Source: an uncultured Bacteroidales bacterium
Lineage (GTDB): Bacteria; Bacteroidota; Bacteroidia; Bacteroidales; Muribaculaceae
Direction: 5' to 3'
DNA: 64,000 nt
Assembly: GCA_900544535.1 (NCBI GenBank)
Contig: UQVH01000009.1
Location: forward strand, 1-64,000
Shown: one piece after another, positions 50,526 to 59,636 of the stretch
How the letters are laid out: the number at the start of each line of letters is the position of its first letter
Position numbering within the stretch: position 1 is the stretch's first letter
Translations under genes and position numbers: made by a program
Notes under the pieces: generated by a model
What the model saw: the letters and a program-made list of their open reading frames with translations, nothing else
The model's database searches: none
What the model was told of the DNA's origin: nothing

Positions 50526-52202
50526 TTGTTAGAATCACTCCACATATCGAACTATGCTTTGATCGATCTGATCGACATAACCTTTCATCCGGGTTTCAAT
50601 GTCATAACCGGCGAAACCGGTGCGGGCAAGTCGATTATTCTCGGCGCTCTCTCCCTGTTGCTCGGTGCGAGGGCTGACACCCGTGTGGTGACTGATCCGG
50701 AGGCCAAAAGCGTTATCGAGGCTGTATTTTCGGTGAAGGACTATCCTTCGCTCAAGGAATTCTGTGTACAGGAAGACATAGAGTGGGATGACGAGCACTG
50801 CATCCTGCGTCGCGAGATTTCTCCTGCCGGCCGTTCGAGAGCTTTTGTCAATGACTCCCCGGTGCCTCTCTCAAAGCTCCGTGATGTCAGTCTGCATCTG
50901 GTCGACATACATTCGCAGCACCAGAATCAGCTGCTTGCGACTCCTGAGTTTCAGCTCGATGTGATCGACACTCTTGCCGGGAATGCCTCAAGACTTAAAG
51001 CTTATCAGGTAAAGTTCAATGCGTTGCGTGAGGCTGTCAGACGTCTGAAAATCGCGCGGGCCAAAGTCGAACGGTCGCGTGAGGACGAGGAGTTCACGCG
51101 CTATCAGCTTGAACAGATCGAGGAGCTGAAACTGCAGGAGGGCGAACAGGCCGACCTCGAACGAGAGCGCGACGTTCTGACCAACCTTGCTTCAATAAAG
51201 GAAGCTTTGGCCAAGGCGTCAGGTGCTATCGACGGTGACGACGGCGGTGCACTGCGCCTTGTCGAAAGGGCTATCGAGGCCTGCGGCGATCTCGGTGATC
51301 TGCTTGACGGTTCCGATGCGGTTCCCGAACGTCTTGAAACGATAAAGATAGAATTGGCTGACATCGCATCGACTTTCAGCGCTCTTGACGAAAGTCTCGG
51401 TGCCGATCCGTCGGCCTTGGCCTCTATCGAGGACCGTCTGGGTTCTATCTATTCACTTTGCCACAAACATCATGTCGATGACGCCGACGCGCTGATCGAA
51501 TTGCGCGATTCTCTGAGGGCAAAACTCAAGGCCCTTGACAGTTCCGACGAGATTCTTGAGGAACTGGAGCGTGACGCCCGAAGGGCAAAGGCGCTGGCAA
51601 AGGAAGCGGCGATGGAAATATCCAGGGCGCGTCATGAGGAAGCCGAGCGTTTCGGACAGCGGCTTACTGAGATCGCGATGCCTCTGGGCATGAAGAATCT
51701 TCGCTGTGAGATACGTGTCAGCCCTGCGGATATGAGTGCCACAGGCTGCGACATAGTGGAGTTTATGGTGGCATTCAACAAAAATCAGCCTCTGATGCCT
51801 GTCGGAGCCACTGCTTCCGGAGGCGAGATTTCCCGGCTGATGCTTTCGATAAAATCTATCATTGCCTCGCGGATGCAGTTGCCGAGCATCATCTTCGACG
51901 AGATCGACACCGGTGTGTCGGGCGATGTGGCCAACCGAATGGGGCAGATGATGAAAGATATTTCAAGGAATATTCAGGTCACGACCATCACTCATCTTCC
52001 GCAGGTAGCATCCAAGGGTGCGCATCAGTATCGCGTCTATAAGGAGGATGACGACCGTTCGACACATACGCGCATCTCGCTTCTGACGGATGAGGAACGT
52101 GTGCGTTCGATAGCTGCGATGCTCGGAGGCGCTGATATTGACGAAACTGCCGTTGCCGCCGCGCGGAGTCTTTTGGCACAGGGTGGATTGAACAGAGTGT
52201 GA
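50526..52202 (+). CDS. recN: DNA repair protein RecN
   Basis: SMC-like ATPase for double-strand break repair. Start is a TTG at 50526 that gives the family N-terminus LESLHISNYALIDLIDI. Walker A is GETGAGKS at residues 29-36 (Lys35). Two coiled-coil arms occupy about 155-400, and the C-terminal half has the ABC signature ASGGEISRLMLSIK and Walker B IIFDEIDTGVSGDVA. The 558-residue length is normal. The next gene, rlmB, starts 41 bp later. Confidence 0.96.
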   Translation: MLESLHISNYALIDLIDITFHPGFNVITGETGAGKSIILGALSLLLGARADTRVVTDPEAKSVIEAVFSVKDYPSLKEFCVQEDIEWDDEHCILRREISPAGRSRAFVNDSPVPLSKLRDVSLHLVDIHSQHQNQLLATPEFQLDVIDTLAGNASRLKAYQVKFNALREAVRRLKIARAKVERSREDEEFTRYQLEQIEELKLQEGEQADLERERDVLTNLASIKEALAKASGAIDGDDGGALRLVERAIEACGDLGDLLDGSDAVPERLETIKIELADIASTFSALDESLGADPSALASIEDRLGSIYSLCHKHHVDDADALIELRDSLRAKLKALDSSDEILEELERDARRAKALAKEAAMEISRARHEEAERFGQRLTEIAMPLGMKNLRCEIRVSPADMSATGCDIVEFMVAFNKNQPLMPVGATASGGEISRLMLSIKSIIASRMQLPSIIFDEIDTGVSGDVANRMGQMMKDISRNIQVTTITHLPQVASKGAHQYRVYKEDDDRSTHTRISLLTDEERVRSIAAMLGGADIDETAVAAARSLLAQGGLNRV

Positions 52203-52243
52203 TTTAACAGATACAGAATTTACATATTAAAAAGAAATAAGAA

Positions 52244-52999
52244 GTGGACCGCAACGACTATATTTACGGACTTCGTGCCGTCATGGAGGCTATCGAAGCC
52301 GGAAAGGAGATAGACAAGATTTTTATAGCCAAAGATCTTCAGGGTGATCTGGCGTCCGAGCTGATTTCGCTTGCCCGTGCCAACAGGGTAGTGATGCAGA
52401 GGGTGCCTGTCGAGCGCATCAACCGTATCACCCGTAAGAATCATCAGGGAGTCTTGGCCATGATGTCGGCTGTGACTTACCATAGACTCGATCATCTTGT
52501 GCCGGAACTTTACGAGGCAGGTATATTGCCTTTCATCGTGATGCTCGACGGAATCACCGACGTCAGAAACTTCGGTGCGATTGCCAGAACCTGTGAGTGT
52601 GCCGGCGTGGATGCCATTGTGATTCCCGAACATGGAAGCGTTTCAGTAGGCGGCGATGCGGTCAAGACTTCTGCCGGTGCGCTGCACCACATACCTGTAT
52701 GCCGCGTCTCGTCGATTGCCTGGGCTGCTAAGTTCCTGCGCGAGAACGGTTATAACGTAGTTGCTGTGACCGAGAAATCCGATATGAACTACACAGAAGG
52801 ACATTATACCGATCCGGTTGCGATCGTTATGGGGGCTGAGGATGTGGGTATATCTCCGGAGGCTATGAAGCAATGTGAGACACGTGTCGGAATTCCGATG
52901 TTCGGAAACATCGGCTCGCTGAATGTATCCGTAGCGGCCGGCGTGATGATCTATGAGGTAGTCCGTCAGCGCTTGCAGGCCAACCTTGAGATTATCTGA
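52244..52999 (+). CDS. rlmB: 23S rRNA 2'-O-methyltransferase RlmB-like (SpoU)
   Basis: TrmH-type SPOUT enzyme that methylates a guanosine ribose in 23S rRNA (Gm2251 in E. coli numbering). A GTG start gives YIYGLRAVMEAIEAGKEIDK, the substrate-binding N-terminal domain, followed by the knot motifs NFGAIARTCECAGVDAIVIP, GAEDVGIS and NIGSLNVSVAAGVMIYE. 251 residues. RlmB is chosen over TrmH by length and N-terminal domain. It ends the dnaN operon and overlaps the convergent methyltransferase gene end by 8 bp. Confidence 0.92.
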   Translation: MDRNDYIYGLRAVMEAIEAGKEIDKIFIAKDLQGDLASELISLARANRVVMQRVPVERINRITRKNHQGVLAMMSAVTYHRLDHLVPELYEAGILPFIVMLDGITDVRNFGAIARTCECAGVDAIVIPEHGSVSVGGDAVKTSAGALHHIPVCRVSSIAWAAKFLRENGYNVVAVTEKSDMNYTEGHYTDPVAIVMGAEDVGISPEAMKQCETRVGIPMFGNIGSLNVSVAAGVMIYEVVRQRLQANLEII

Positions 53000-54155
53000 T
53001 CTTGCACGGTTTCCCCATCGAGGTTACAACCAATAGCTTTTGGCCGTCATGGCCTGTCGTACCGAATACCATTGCATTGCCGCCTTCTCTGACTTTGAGT
53101 TTGGTGGCAAGTTGTGGTGCGCTTAAGGGAAAATTGCGCACGGCAACATTGATTGTCGGATGATTTTTTGCAAAATTCTTTACCGACTGCTTGTTGAACG
53201 GCAAGACTTCGGCGATCTCAAATTGCTCGCCGGGAAAATCCGCCGGCTGCCCGGCTGCGGTAAACAGATTGGTGTTCGGGTGGAGTTTCCCTATTCCGAA
53301 GCGGAATGAAAGCAATTTCATTCCTCCGCCTTTCATTACCGACGGGTAGGGCTCGAACAACAGCATTCCCTCCGCCGGAAGCATGTATGCAGGCACAGCG
53401 TTAGCTTCCTCTTCGGGAGTGAATGAGAATGTCGGTTGTCCAACGGTAAGGCATGTCGTCGAAAGCAGAGTAGGGCGGTCAGCATAGCTGAGATCCCCGG
53501 AATTGACGACAAACACTAGCTCCTTGCATTCCCTGACCGTGCCGATTGAAATCACCTCGCATGGAACTCCCAGCTCGGCGACGGCTTTTTTTATGTCAAG
53601 CATCGGAGATGCTTTTATGATCAGCCTCCGGCATCGAGAGAGGAGCAGAGGCATTGCAGGAATAATATCAGGCTGACAGTCTTTGAGTGCGAAATGGCGC
53701 CCGGCTGTGTCACGACGGGCAGGATCGACAAAAATCACGTCGAATTTGCTGTTGTTGTCGTTGAGCCATCCGACACTCTCACCCTCGTGAAGCTGTACGT
53801 TCGTCAGCCCTAAAGCCCGGATATTGTCAAGACCCGCAGAAAAGGTCTCGTGATTATATTCGACGGCTGTTACTTCGGCCGCACGTTCCGCAAAATGGAA
53901 TGTGTCTATTCCGAGACCGAAAGTCATGTCAAGCACTTTTGTGCCATCAGGTATAAGATTGGCGTGAAGTCCAGCAATAGCATCGGATGTTGCCATTTCA
54001 GCCACCGCTAAGGATGGGAATCTGAAACCGGCGCACTTGAGCGTATCGGGAAGTTTCGAAGCCGTTTTGCTGCGGCATTCGAGTTGCAGGATCTTCTGCA
54101 TCATTTCCGGATCGCCGTGATGCTTGAGCCGCAGGCTGTTGAAATCCTCTTTCAC
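52992..54155 (-). CDS. SAM-dependent methyltransferase with THUMP-like C-terminal domain
   Basis: A 387-residue protein. A Rossmann methyltransferase domain has motif I LDMTFGLGIDTFHFA near residue 95, the acidic loop AVEYNHETF, and a catalytic-type FVDPARRD near residue 160. The C-terminal about 80 residues (VAVRNFPLSAPQLATKLKVR) look like the THUMP-like RNA-binding module found on this Bacteroidetes family. RNA is the likely substrate; the site is unknown. It overlaps tsaB by 4 bp, so it shares a transcript with a tRNA-modification gene. Confidence 0.85.
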   Translation of the reverse strand: MKEDFNSLRLKHHGDPEMMQKILQLECRSKTASKLPDTLKCAGFRFPSLAVAEMATSDAIAGLHANLIPDGTKVLDMTFGLGIDTFHFAERAAEVTAVEYNHETFSAGLDNIRALGLTNVQLHEGESVGWLNDNNSKFDVIFVDPARRDTAGRHFALKDCQPDIIPAMPLLLSRCRRLIIKASPMLDIKKAVAELGVPCEVISIGTVRECKELVFVVNSGDLSYADRPTLLSTTCLTVGQPTFSFTPEEEANAVPAYMLPAEGMLLFEPYPSVMKGGGMKLLSFRFGIGKLHPNTNLFTAAGQPADFPGEQFEIAEVLPFNKQSVKNFAKNHPTINVAVRNFPLSAPQLATKLKVREGGNAMVFGTTGHDGQKLLVVTSMGKPCKIR

Positions 54156-54850
54156 TCCAATATGCTTTTCTTGGGTGTCGATGCCTGAAAATCCTTGATG
54201 TAGTTGGGGACGCTGTAAGCTATGTCGATAAACTCCTTGCGTGAATAGGCGCGTTCGGCAAGGGCGATCATGTCGATTGCCAACGGATGAATGTCAGGAA
54301 TGAAAGTGACATTCGGGGCCGTTATAAGATCGCGGGCCTTGTCGCTGCCGTTGCCGAACATCAGTATACGCGGATAGCGTTCGATGATGTCCTTATAGCT
54401 GTCCGGGCCGAGGATCAGTGCCTGCTGTTCCATCACCGGTTCGAGAGCGAAGTCAAAGGCAGCTGTATAGACCTCCATGCGCCTTGCGTCGATCATCGGA
54501 ACGAAGATTTCGTCACCTTCAAGTTCCTGAGTGAACATAACGTTGCAGGCCATTATTCTCAGAGTGTCGATGCCGATCAGCGGAACTCCGAGAGCATAAG
54601 CAAGTCCTTTGGCCTCGGAGAGACCGATGCGCAGGCCGGTATAGCTGCCCGGACCCAATGAAACAGCAACAGCTTCGAGCTTCAGCTCTTTTTCATGTGC
54701 GAAATCAAGACAATATTTGATATAATCGCTGAGCAGAGCCGCGTGATTGCGGCCACCTCCTTCTTCCTGATGGGCGAGTACCATCCCCTCGGCTGTCAGG
54801 GCCACAGAGCAGTGGGCGACAGATGTTTCGATATTTAGAATTACGGCCAT
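54152..54850 (-). CDS. tsaB: tRNA threonylcarbamoyladenosine protein TsaB
   Basis: Non-catalytic partner of TsaD and TsaE in t6A37 synthesis. Started at the ATG at 54850 (232 residues), giving the ASKHA-fold N-terminus MAVILNIETSVAHCSVAL. SLGPGSYTGLRIGLSEAKGL near residue 70 is the TsaB signature. t6A made through TsaB is the substrate of the MtaB enzyme encoded at 23292. A TAACTTTG element on the reverse strand (54911-54918) serves as promoter. Confidence 0.95.
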   Translation of the reverse strand: MAVILNIETSVAHCSVALTAEGMVLAHQEEGGGRNHAALLSDYIKYCLDFAHEKELKLEAVAVSLGPGSYTGLRIGLSEAKGLAYALGVPLIGIDTLRIMACNVMFTQELEGDEIFVPMIDARRMEVYTAAFDFALEPVMEQQALILGPDSYKDIIERYPRILMFGNGSDKARDLITAPNVTFIPDIHPLAIDMIALAERAYSRKEFIDIAYSVPNYIKDFQASTPKKSILE

Positions 54851-54910
54851 TGTGGTGCAATTAGTTATGACGGACCCCGACAAAGATGGTCCGTATGTGA
54901 AATTTTAAAA

Positions 54911-54918
54911 CAAAGTTA
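54911..54918 (-). promoter_or_regulatory. -7 element of tsaB
   Basis: Reverse-strand TAACTTTG, 60 bp before the tsaB ATG at 54850. Confidence 0.5.
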
Positions 54919-54919
54919 C

Positions 54920-54948
54920 TTGTTTCTCCCGATAAATTACTAATTTTG
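54920..54948 (+). promoter_or_regulatory. Promoter of the yicC operon
   Basis: TTG at 54920-54922, 18 nt, TAATTTTG at 54941-54948; the yicC ATG is at 54989. It is directly adjacent to the divergent tsaB -7 element. Confidence 0.6.
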
Positions 54949-54988
54949 TGGGAAAATATTGCCTGTTTATCTAAATAATACCCCAAAC

Positions 54989-55864
54989 ATGTTATACTCA
55001 ATGACGGGATTCGGGAAAGCAGTGACCGAGCTTCCCGGAAAGAAAATCACGGTTGAATTAAAGTCTCTGAACAGTAAGCAGATTGATGTTGCGGCGAGGG
55101 TGCCGTCATCATTGCGGGCTGAAGAACTTGCGATGCGCAACCTGATCGCAGCGTCATTGGAGCGTGGCAAGGTTGATCTGACTATCTATGTGGAAAATGT
55201 CGCTTCGGACGCATCTGTCCGTCTCAATATTCCTGCCCTCAGGGCTTACAAGGCCGATGTTGAGCAGGCTGCGGCGGAATTAGGCATTGACGGACCTGCC
55301 GACTGGTACACGGTGCTGATGCGTTTTCCCGATGTCATAAAAAGTGAGACCCCGGCTCAGGCCGACGACCATGAGGTCGAGGCTGTCATGGGTGCTCTTT
55401 CAGAAGCAATCGAGGCTCTCATGGCCTATCGCAGGACCGAGGGTGAGAAACTGGAATCGTTCTTCGCCGAGCGTATAGCCGGAATCCGGGCTTTGCTTGA
55501 ACAGGTACCGCAGTATGAGACAGAAAGAATTGAGCGTATCCGCGCTCGTATGGAAGAGGGCCTTGCAAAAATCCACAACGTCGACTATGACCGCAGCCGG
55601 CTGGAGCAGGAGCTCTTTTTCTATATCGAAAAACTTGATGTCAACGAAGAGAAACAGCGCCTGACGCAGCATCTCAACTATTTCACCGAGACCCTTGAGG
55701 CTCCGCGCGGTCAGGGAAAGAAACTTGGATTCATCGCTCAGGAAATGGGCCGCGAGATCAATACTCTCGGATCGAAAAGCAACCACGCGCAGATGCAGCG
55801 CCTCGTGGTACAGATGAAAGATATACTGGAGCAGATCAAGGAACAGGTGCTCAATGTGATGTAG
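54989..55864 (+). CDS. yicC: YicC-family endoribonuclease
   Basis: A 291-residue protein when started at the ATG at 54989 (MLYSMTGFGKA, the invariant family opening; the TTG ten codons earlier is rejected). The N-terminal YicC_N domain spans about 1-155 and the C-terminal DUF1732 domain spans about 205-291, ending with REINTLGSKSNHAQMQRLVV and EQIKEQVLNVM. E. coli YicC is an RNase acting on small RNAs. gmk follows after 38 bp, an arrangement conserved in many bacteria. Confidence 0.95.
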   Translation: MLYSMTGFGKAVTELPGKKITVELKSLNSKQIDVAARVPSSLRAEELAMRNLIAASLERGKVDLTIYVENVASDASVRLNIPALRAYKADVEQAAAELGIDGPADWYTVLMRFPDVIKSETPAQADDHEVEAVMGALSEAIEALMAYRRTEGEKLESFFAERIAGIRALLEQVPQYETERIERIRARMEEGLAKIHNVDYDRSRLEQELFFYIEKLDVNEEKQRLTQHLNYFTETLEAPRGQGKKLGFIAQEMGREINTLGSKSNHAQMQRLVVQMKDILEQIKEQVLNVM

Positions 55865-55902
55865 GATTCGCCACGGATTTCTAATCTCCACGAATTTTTA
55901 GT

Positions 55903-56487
55903 ATGAAAGGTAAGATCATTATAATTTCAGCTCCCTCCGGCACCGGTAAGTCGACTATCATCAACGCTCTTCTTGAGCGTGGCGAGATCGACATGATGTT
56001 TTCAATTTCGGCGACCAACCGTCATCCGCGCGGAGAAGAGGTCGATGGTGTGAACTACTATTTCATGTCGGACGATGAGTTTCGCGAGGCGATCGCCAAT
56101 GATGCGTTCGTAGAGTATGAAGAGGTCTATCCGGGACGTTTTTACGGTACTCTTAAGAGCGAGATCGCACGTATAACTGAAGAGGGTCATAATGTAATCC
56201 TTGATATTGACGTCAAAGGGGGAGTGAATGTGAAGAAACTCTACGGCGATAATGCTTTGAGCATATTTATCCAGCCTCCGGGTCTGGATGTTTTGCGTCA
56301 GCGTCTCACATCGCGGGCCACGGACAGCAGCGAAGCTATCGAAGAGCGTTTGGCCAAGGCTGAATATGAACTTTCTTTCGCACCTGAGTTTGACTGCATC
56401 GTTGTCAACGATTCTCTTGGACGTGCGGTTGATGAGGTTGACTCTGCAATCAGAAATTTTCTTTCTGTCTGTGTTGAAAACTGTTGA
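55903..56487 (+). CDS. gmk: Guanylate kinase Gmk
   Basis: Phosphorylates GMP to GDP. P-loop SAPSGTGKST at residues 8-17; GMP-binding residues lie in RHPRGEEVDGVNYYFMS and FVEYEEVYPGRFYGT. The 194-residue length is normal. It sits between yicC (38 bp) and nadD (26 bp) in one operon. Confidence 0.97.
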   Translation: MKGKIIIISAPSGTGKSTIINALLERGEIDMMFSISATNRHPRGEEVDGVNYYFMSDDEFREAIANDAFVEYEEVYPGRFYGTLKSEIARITEEGHNVILDIDVKGGVNVKKLYGDNALSIFIQPPGLDVLRQRLTSRATDSSEAIEERLAKAEYELSFAPEFDCIVVNDSLGRAVDEVDSAIRNFLSVCVENC

Positions 56488-56513
56488 TAACAAGACTCCA
56501 GATTGGGAAATAA

Positions 56514-57095
56514 ATGACCATAGGAATATTAGGCGGCTCGTTCAATCCTGTCCATATCGGCCATATGATGCTTGCGAGCTATCTCCAGCAGTTCACTGAT
56601 CTCGACGAGGTATGGCTGACCCTTTCGCCTCTCAATCCTCTGAAAGCAGGATCAGATGAGCTTATTCCCGACATCACCCGGCTGAGAATGCTTGAACTGG
56701 CAATAGGGGACACCAAAGGATTGAATATCTGTGATTATGAGCTGTCGATGCCCAGACCGTCGTACACGATAAATACTCTGCGCTATCTTGCCAAACGCTT
56801 TCCGCGTCATAAATTCAAACTGATAATCGGCAGCGACAACTGGAAAATTTTCGACCGATGGAAGGACCATGAGGCGATCATTTCGGAATTCGGCGTGATC
56901 GTTTATCCGCGTCCCGGCTATCCTGTCGGCACCGTATATGATGATGATGTGGAAGTGGTCAATGCGCCGACTGCCGAAATTTCGAGTACGTTCATACGTA
57001 AAGCACTGGCCCGCGGCTGGGACATGAACTATTTTCTGCCGCAGGGTGTATATGACTATATAATTAAAAATAATCTCTATGGAACTTGCTCCTAA
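56514..57095 (+). CDS. nadD: Nicotinate-nucleotide adenylyltransferase NadD
   Basis: Adenylates nicotinate mononucleotide in NAD synthesis. The nucleotidyltransferase motif GGSFNPVHIGHM is at residues 7-18, the substrate site SMPRPSYTINTLRYL near residue 79, and the ISSTFIRKAL motif (second ATP-binding motif) near residue 155. 193 residues. The stop overlaps the DUF5063 gene by 17 bp. Confidence 0.96.
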   Translation: MTIGILGGSFNPVHIGHMMLASYLQQFTDLDEVWLTLSPLNPLKAGSDELIPDITRLRMLELAIGDTKGLNICDYELSMPRPSYTINTLRYLAKRFPRHKFKLIIGSDNWKIFDRWKDHEAIISEFGVIVYPRPGYPVGTVYDDDVEVVNAPTAEISSTFIRKALARGWDMNYFLPQGVYDYIIKNNLYGTCS

Positions 57096-57618
57096 TTCGC
57101 TCGCTTTTATAGCATTGTGCAATGAGTATTGCTGCGCGGTGGAGAATTGCCGTGAATCGCAGCCGGCAGATTTCATCGCTTCGATGCTGCGTCTTTTGCC
57201 GAGAATATATATCGTCGCTTCCGATCTGAAACCTGCTCCGCTCATGGAGGATACTGATCCGTATATCGAGAGTTATCTTGATGAAGATTACTATGAGTCA
57301 CTCCGACGGGAGATTGAAAATCTGTTAGGCCCTGACGATGTTTATCTTGAAGTGTTTGAGGAGGATATGAAATATTCCGACACACCGATCGGTATGAGTG
57401 TCGCCGAAGGTGTCTGCGATATTTTCCAGGTGCTCTATAATTTCATTTCCATGGTCAGGGATGCGCCCGAAGATATTGTCAATATGGCCTTACATGCCGT
57501 CAGAGCGGATTTCAAGGCTTATTGGAGCCAGCGTCTTTGCAATCTCCTGCGTCCGCTCAACCACATCCGTTACTCCTCAGGCGATGATGAGGAGGCAGAT
57601 GACGATTCGGAGGCCTGA
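57079..57618 (+). CDS. DUF5063 domain-containing protein
   Basis: A 179-residue acidic, helical cytosolic protein. MELAPNSLAFIALCNEYCCA and the YIESYLDEDYYESLRREIEN segment fit the DUF5063 family, found in Bacteroidetes and some actinobacteria. Function is unknown. The start lies inside the end of nadD (17-bp overlap), so expression is probably coupled. The C-terminus is strongly acidic (DDEEADDDSEA). Confidence 0.85.
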   Translation: MELAPNSLAFIALCNEYCCAVENCRESQPADFIASMLRLLPRIYIVASDLKPAPLMEDTDPYIESYLDEDYYESLRREIENLLGPDDVYLEVFEEDMKYSDTPIGMSVAEGVCDIFQVLYNFISMVRDAPEDIVNMALHAVRADFKAYWSQRLCNLLRPLNHIRYSSGDDEEADDDSEA

Positions 57619-57692
57619 TACTCGTAGCCGGTATTTCACCTGATCCTACGGAAACAAGAAAAAACAGTAAAAACAAGATAATTTGTAGACTT

Positions 57693-58160
57693 ATGTCAAT
57701 TCTTAAAGAAAACATGCCCGTCGGCTTTTGCAGCGATCATGCGGGCTATGAGATGAAAATGGTGATTGAGGGATATTTCGATTCGATGGGTATCGAATAT
57801 AAGGACTTCGGCACCGATTCCGCCGAAAGCTGTGATTATGCCGATTTCGCACATCCTTGTGCCGAGGCAGTGGAGAAAGGCGAATGCTATCCGGCAATAG
57901 CGCTCTGTGGTTCGGGCAACGGCATCGGCATGACTCTTAACAAGCATCAGGGCATCCGTGCGGCGCTTTGCTGGAATGTGGAGTTGGCCGAACTTGCACG
58001 CCGTCACAACAATGCCAACGTGCTCGTGCTTCCGGCCCGTTTCATTGACAATGTCACAGCCATCAACATTGTCGAGACCTTCCTCAACACCCCCTTTGAC
58101 GGAGGCCGTCACGAACGCCGCATCGAAAAAATCCCCGTGGCAGGTTGTACATGCAAATGA
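57693..58160 (+). CDS. rpiB: Ribose-5-phosphate isomerase B
   Basis: Interconverts ribose 5-phosphate and ribulose 5-phosphate. A 155-residue LacA/RpiB-fold protein with the N-terminal CSDHAGYEMK, the active-site cysteine in ALCGSGNGIGM, and RAALCWNVELAELARRHNN. It is 74 bp after the DUF5063 gene and ends at a strong terminator shared with the convergent TonB-like gene. Confidence 0.95.
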   Translation: MSILKENMPVGFCSDHAGYEMKMVIEGYFDSMGIEYKDFGTDSAESCDYADFAHPCAEAVEKGECYPAIALCGSGNGIGMTLNKHQGIRAALCWNVELAELARRHNNANVLVLPARFIDNVTAINIVETFLNTPFDGGRHERRIEKIPVAGCTCK

Positions 58161-58189
58161 CGCTTGACTTCGATAGCGTTAAGATATGA

Positions 58190-58238
58190 CATAGAAAACG
58201 GCTTATGTACCGCGAAGATGCATGAGCCGTTTTCTATG
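58190..58238. terminator. Bidirectional terminator between rpiB and the TonB-like gene
   Basis: CATAGAAAACGGCT at 58190-58203 pairs perfectly with 58225-58238; A-run and T-run lie inside the stem, so it can stop transcription from both sides. Confidence 0.75.
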
Positions 58239-58270
58239 CTATAAACGACGAGATAGTTTACTCTGCTGAA

Positions 58271-58912
58271 TTATTTGCTTTCATCTCCTCTTATAAATAT
58301 CGCGCCCGGCTCTTTGAAAGTGATGGGAAGGTAATATTGGAAACTTTTCTTTAAGTGGGGAATATAGTATTTGACGCGGAATTTTGGCAACGCATTTACA
58401 AGCCTTAGTGCCTCTTGATTGACGGCCTCGTTTTTGCTCGGTCGGCGAAAAATTGTCGGGTCGCTGATTGAGCCGTCAGGATGAACGGTAAATTTAACCA
58501 ATACTCTTTCACTCCCCTTGAATCCTTCGGGAATACGGATGTTTTCATCAATCCATTCTTTGAGTTTTCCGTTGCCTCCGGGAAACTCGCAGCGAGTGTC
58601 AAGGTTTACCAAGATTTTTCGCGCTTCCGCTTTTATTTGTGCAAGGCATTCCGGCGATACTGTAAGAAAGAGGGCGCGATTTCCATACTCGTCGTTTTTT
58701 ACCTCTACTTTCTGAATGGAGTCGGCCGATACCACCAGACCGGGGTGTGCCCCCGGAATCCATTCATTGTTGAAATAGAAGAATTCGGTTTTGTCGTTCA
58801 GGGTCAGGGGGAACTGAATTTCGCGGACAATGGTGTCGTTCACGCAGTAATTCTGCGCAGATGCAATGCACGACTGGATAATAATAATGGAAATTAAAAA
58901 TAACTTCTTCAT
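58271..58912 (-). CDS. TonB C-terminal-domain exported protein
   Basis: A 213-residue exported protein with signal sequence MKKLFLISIIIIQSCIASAQ (a Cys lies within it, but not in a convincing lipobox). The C-terminal half (about 115-205) has the TonB fold pattern: NIRIPEGFKGSERVLVKFTV, DGSISDPTIFRRPS and AVNQEALRLVNALPKF. It lacks the proline-rich spacer and membrane anchor of true energy transducers, so a role in receptor energisation is not certain. Its promoter region is a near copy of that of the next gene. Confidence 0.8.
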   Translation of the reverse strand: MKKLFLISIIIIQSCIASAQNYCVNDTIVREIQFPLTLNDKTEFFYFNNEWIPGAHPGLVVSADSIQKVEVKNDEYGNRALFLTVSPECLAQIKAEARKILVNLDTRCEFPGGNGKLKEWIDENIRIPEGFKGSERVLVKFTVHPDGSISDPTIFRRPSKNEAVNQEALRLVNALPKFRVKYYIPHLKKSFQYYLPITFKEPGAIFIRGDESK

Positions 58913-58929
58913 ATAGTATAAGGCTTTTA

Positions 58930-59051
58930 TTTATCAAATGTCGTGGATAGGTCGGACCCTTTCCGGCAGCAAAGTTAGCAAGGGGAAATGAGTTTGGTCT
59001 TAACAAATGTATAGACCGGCTTATTTTTTTTGATGTCCGTGGCCCCGGATT
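58930..59051 (-). repeat. Duplicated promoter block, copy 1
   Basis: About 120 bp that align closely with 59517-59636, with scattered substitutions and a few 1-2 base indels. It includes the TAACTTTG element (58970-58977) for the TonB-like gene and, at its far end, a degraded copy of the last codons of the Crp-family gene (KKMDIKK-type tail). Confidence 0.85.
58970..58977 (-). promoter_or_regulatory. -7 element of the TonB-like gene
   Basis: Reverse-strand TAACTTTG, 57 bp before the start at 58912; conserved in both copies of the duplicated block. Confidence 0.5.
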
Positions 59052-59053
59052 TC

Positions 59054-59479
59054 TCAAAAGGTGCTGATTGCATCCCACTCCACCAACTTGGCCGACACAT
59101 AGCCTTCTTTATCGTTGATCTTTACCTTGTACCACCCGTGTTTCTTTCCCAGACAGGGATATGTTTCGGGCACATAGCCATCCTCGTATATCAGCTGCCC
59201 GATTATTTCAGACTTTTTGGACTCCTGGCTGTAAACATCGACACATCCCACCTTTTTGCACCAGATCACACCGTGGCCTTTTGAGGCATTGTACTCAACA
59301 ACTCTCTTACCATTCTTGGGCACATCAAAAATATCTTGCACGCCAACGGTATAGGTATCCGCGTTAGTCCGCACATACCGCCCCACGACATTCCCTGCAT
59401 TGTCCACCACAACCTTCATCGACTGTGAAAAAGCCGTCGCTGACATCACAGAAAATAATAAAATGAACAGTTTTTTCAT
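59054..59479 (-). CDS. Exported SH3-domain protein
   Basis: A 141-residue protein with signal peptide MKKLFILLFSVMSATAFSQS and a C-terminal bacterial SH3 domain (about 75-135) with VYSQESKKSEIIGQLIYED, GWYKVKINDKEGYVSAKLVE. The first part forms a short beta-rich module. Bacterial SH3 domains often bind peptidoglycan; that is inferred. Its stop directly abuts the duplicated crp-tail remnant, and its own promoter is the second copy of the block. Confidence 0.82.
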   Translation of the reverse strand: MKKLFILLFSVMSATAFSQSMKVVVDNAGNVVGRYVRTNADTYTVGVQDIFDVPKNGKRVVEYNASKGHGVIWCKKVGCVDVYSQESKKSEIIGQLIYEDGYVPETYPCLGKKHGWYKVKINDKEGYVSAKLVEWDAISTF

Positions 59480-59516
59480 AATTGTTTTGCTTCGATTTTT
59501 ACTTTATTCTTACTTA

Positions 59517-59636
59517 TTTATCAAAATGTCGTGGATCGGTCGGACTCTTTTCCGACAACAAAGTTAGCAAGCGGAAATGAGTTTGGTCTTAACAAATGTA
59601 TAAGACCGTCTTATTTTTTGATGTCCATTCCCGGAT
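59517..59636 (-). repeat. Duplicated promoter block, copy 2
   Basis: Matches 58930-59051. It begins in the leader of the SH3 gene, includes its TAACTTTG element, an inverted repeat GGTCTTA/TAAGACC with 9-nt spacer, and the intact last codons of the Crp-family gene. Confidence 0.85.
59559..59566 (-). promoter_or_regulatory. -7 element of the SH3 gene
   Basis: Reverse-strand TAACTTTG, 79 bp before the start at 59479. Confidence 0.5.
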
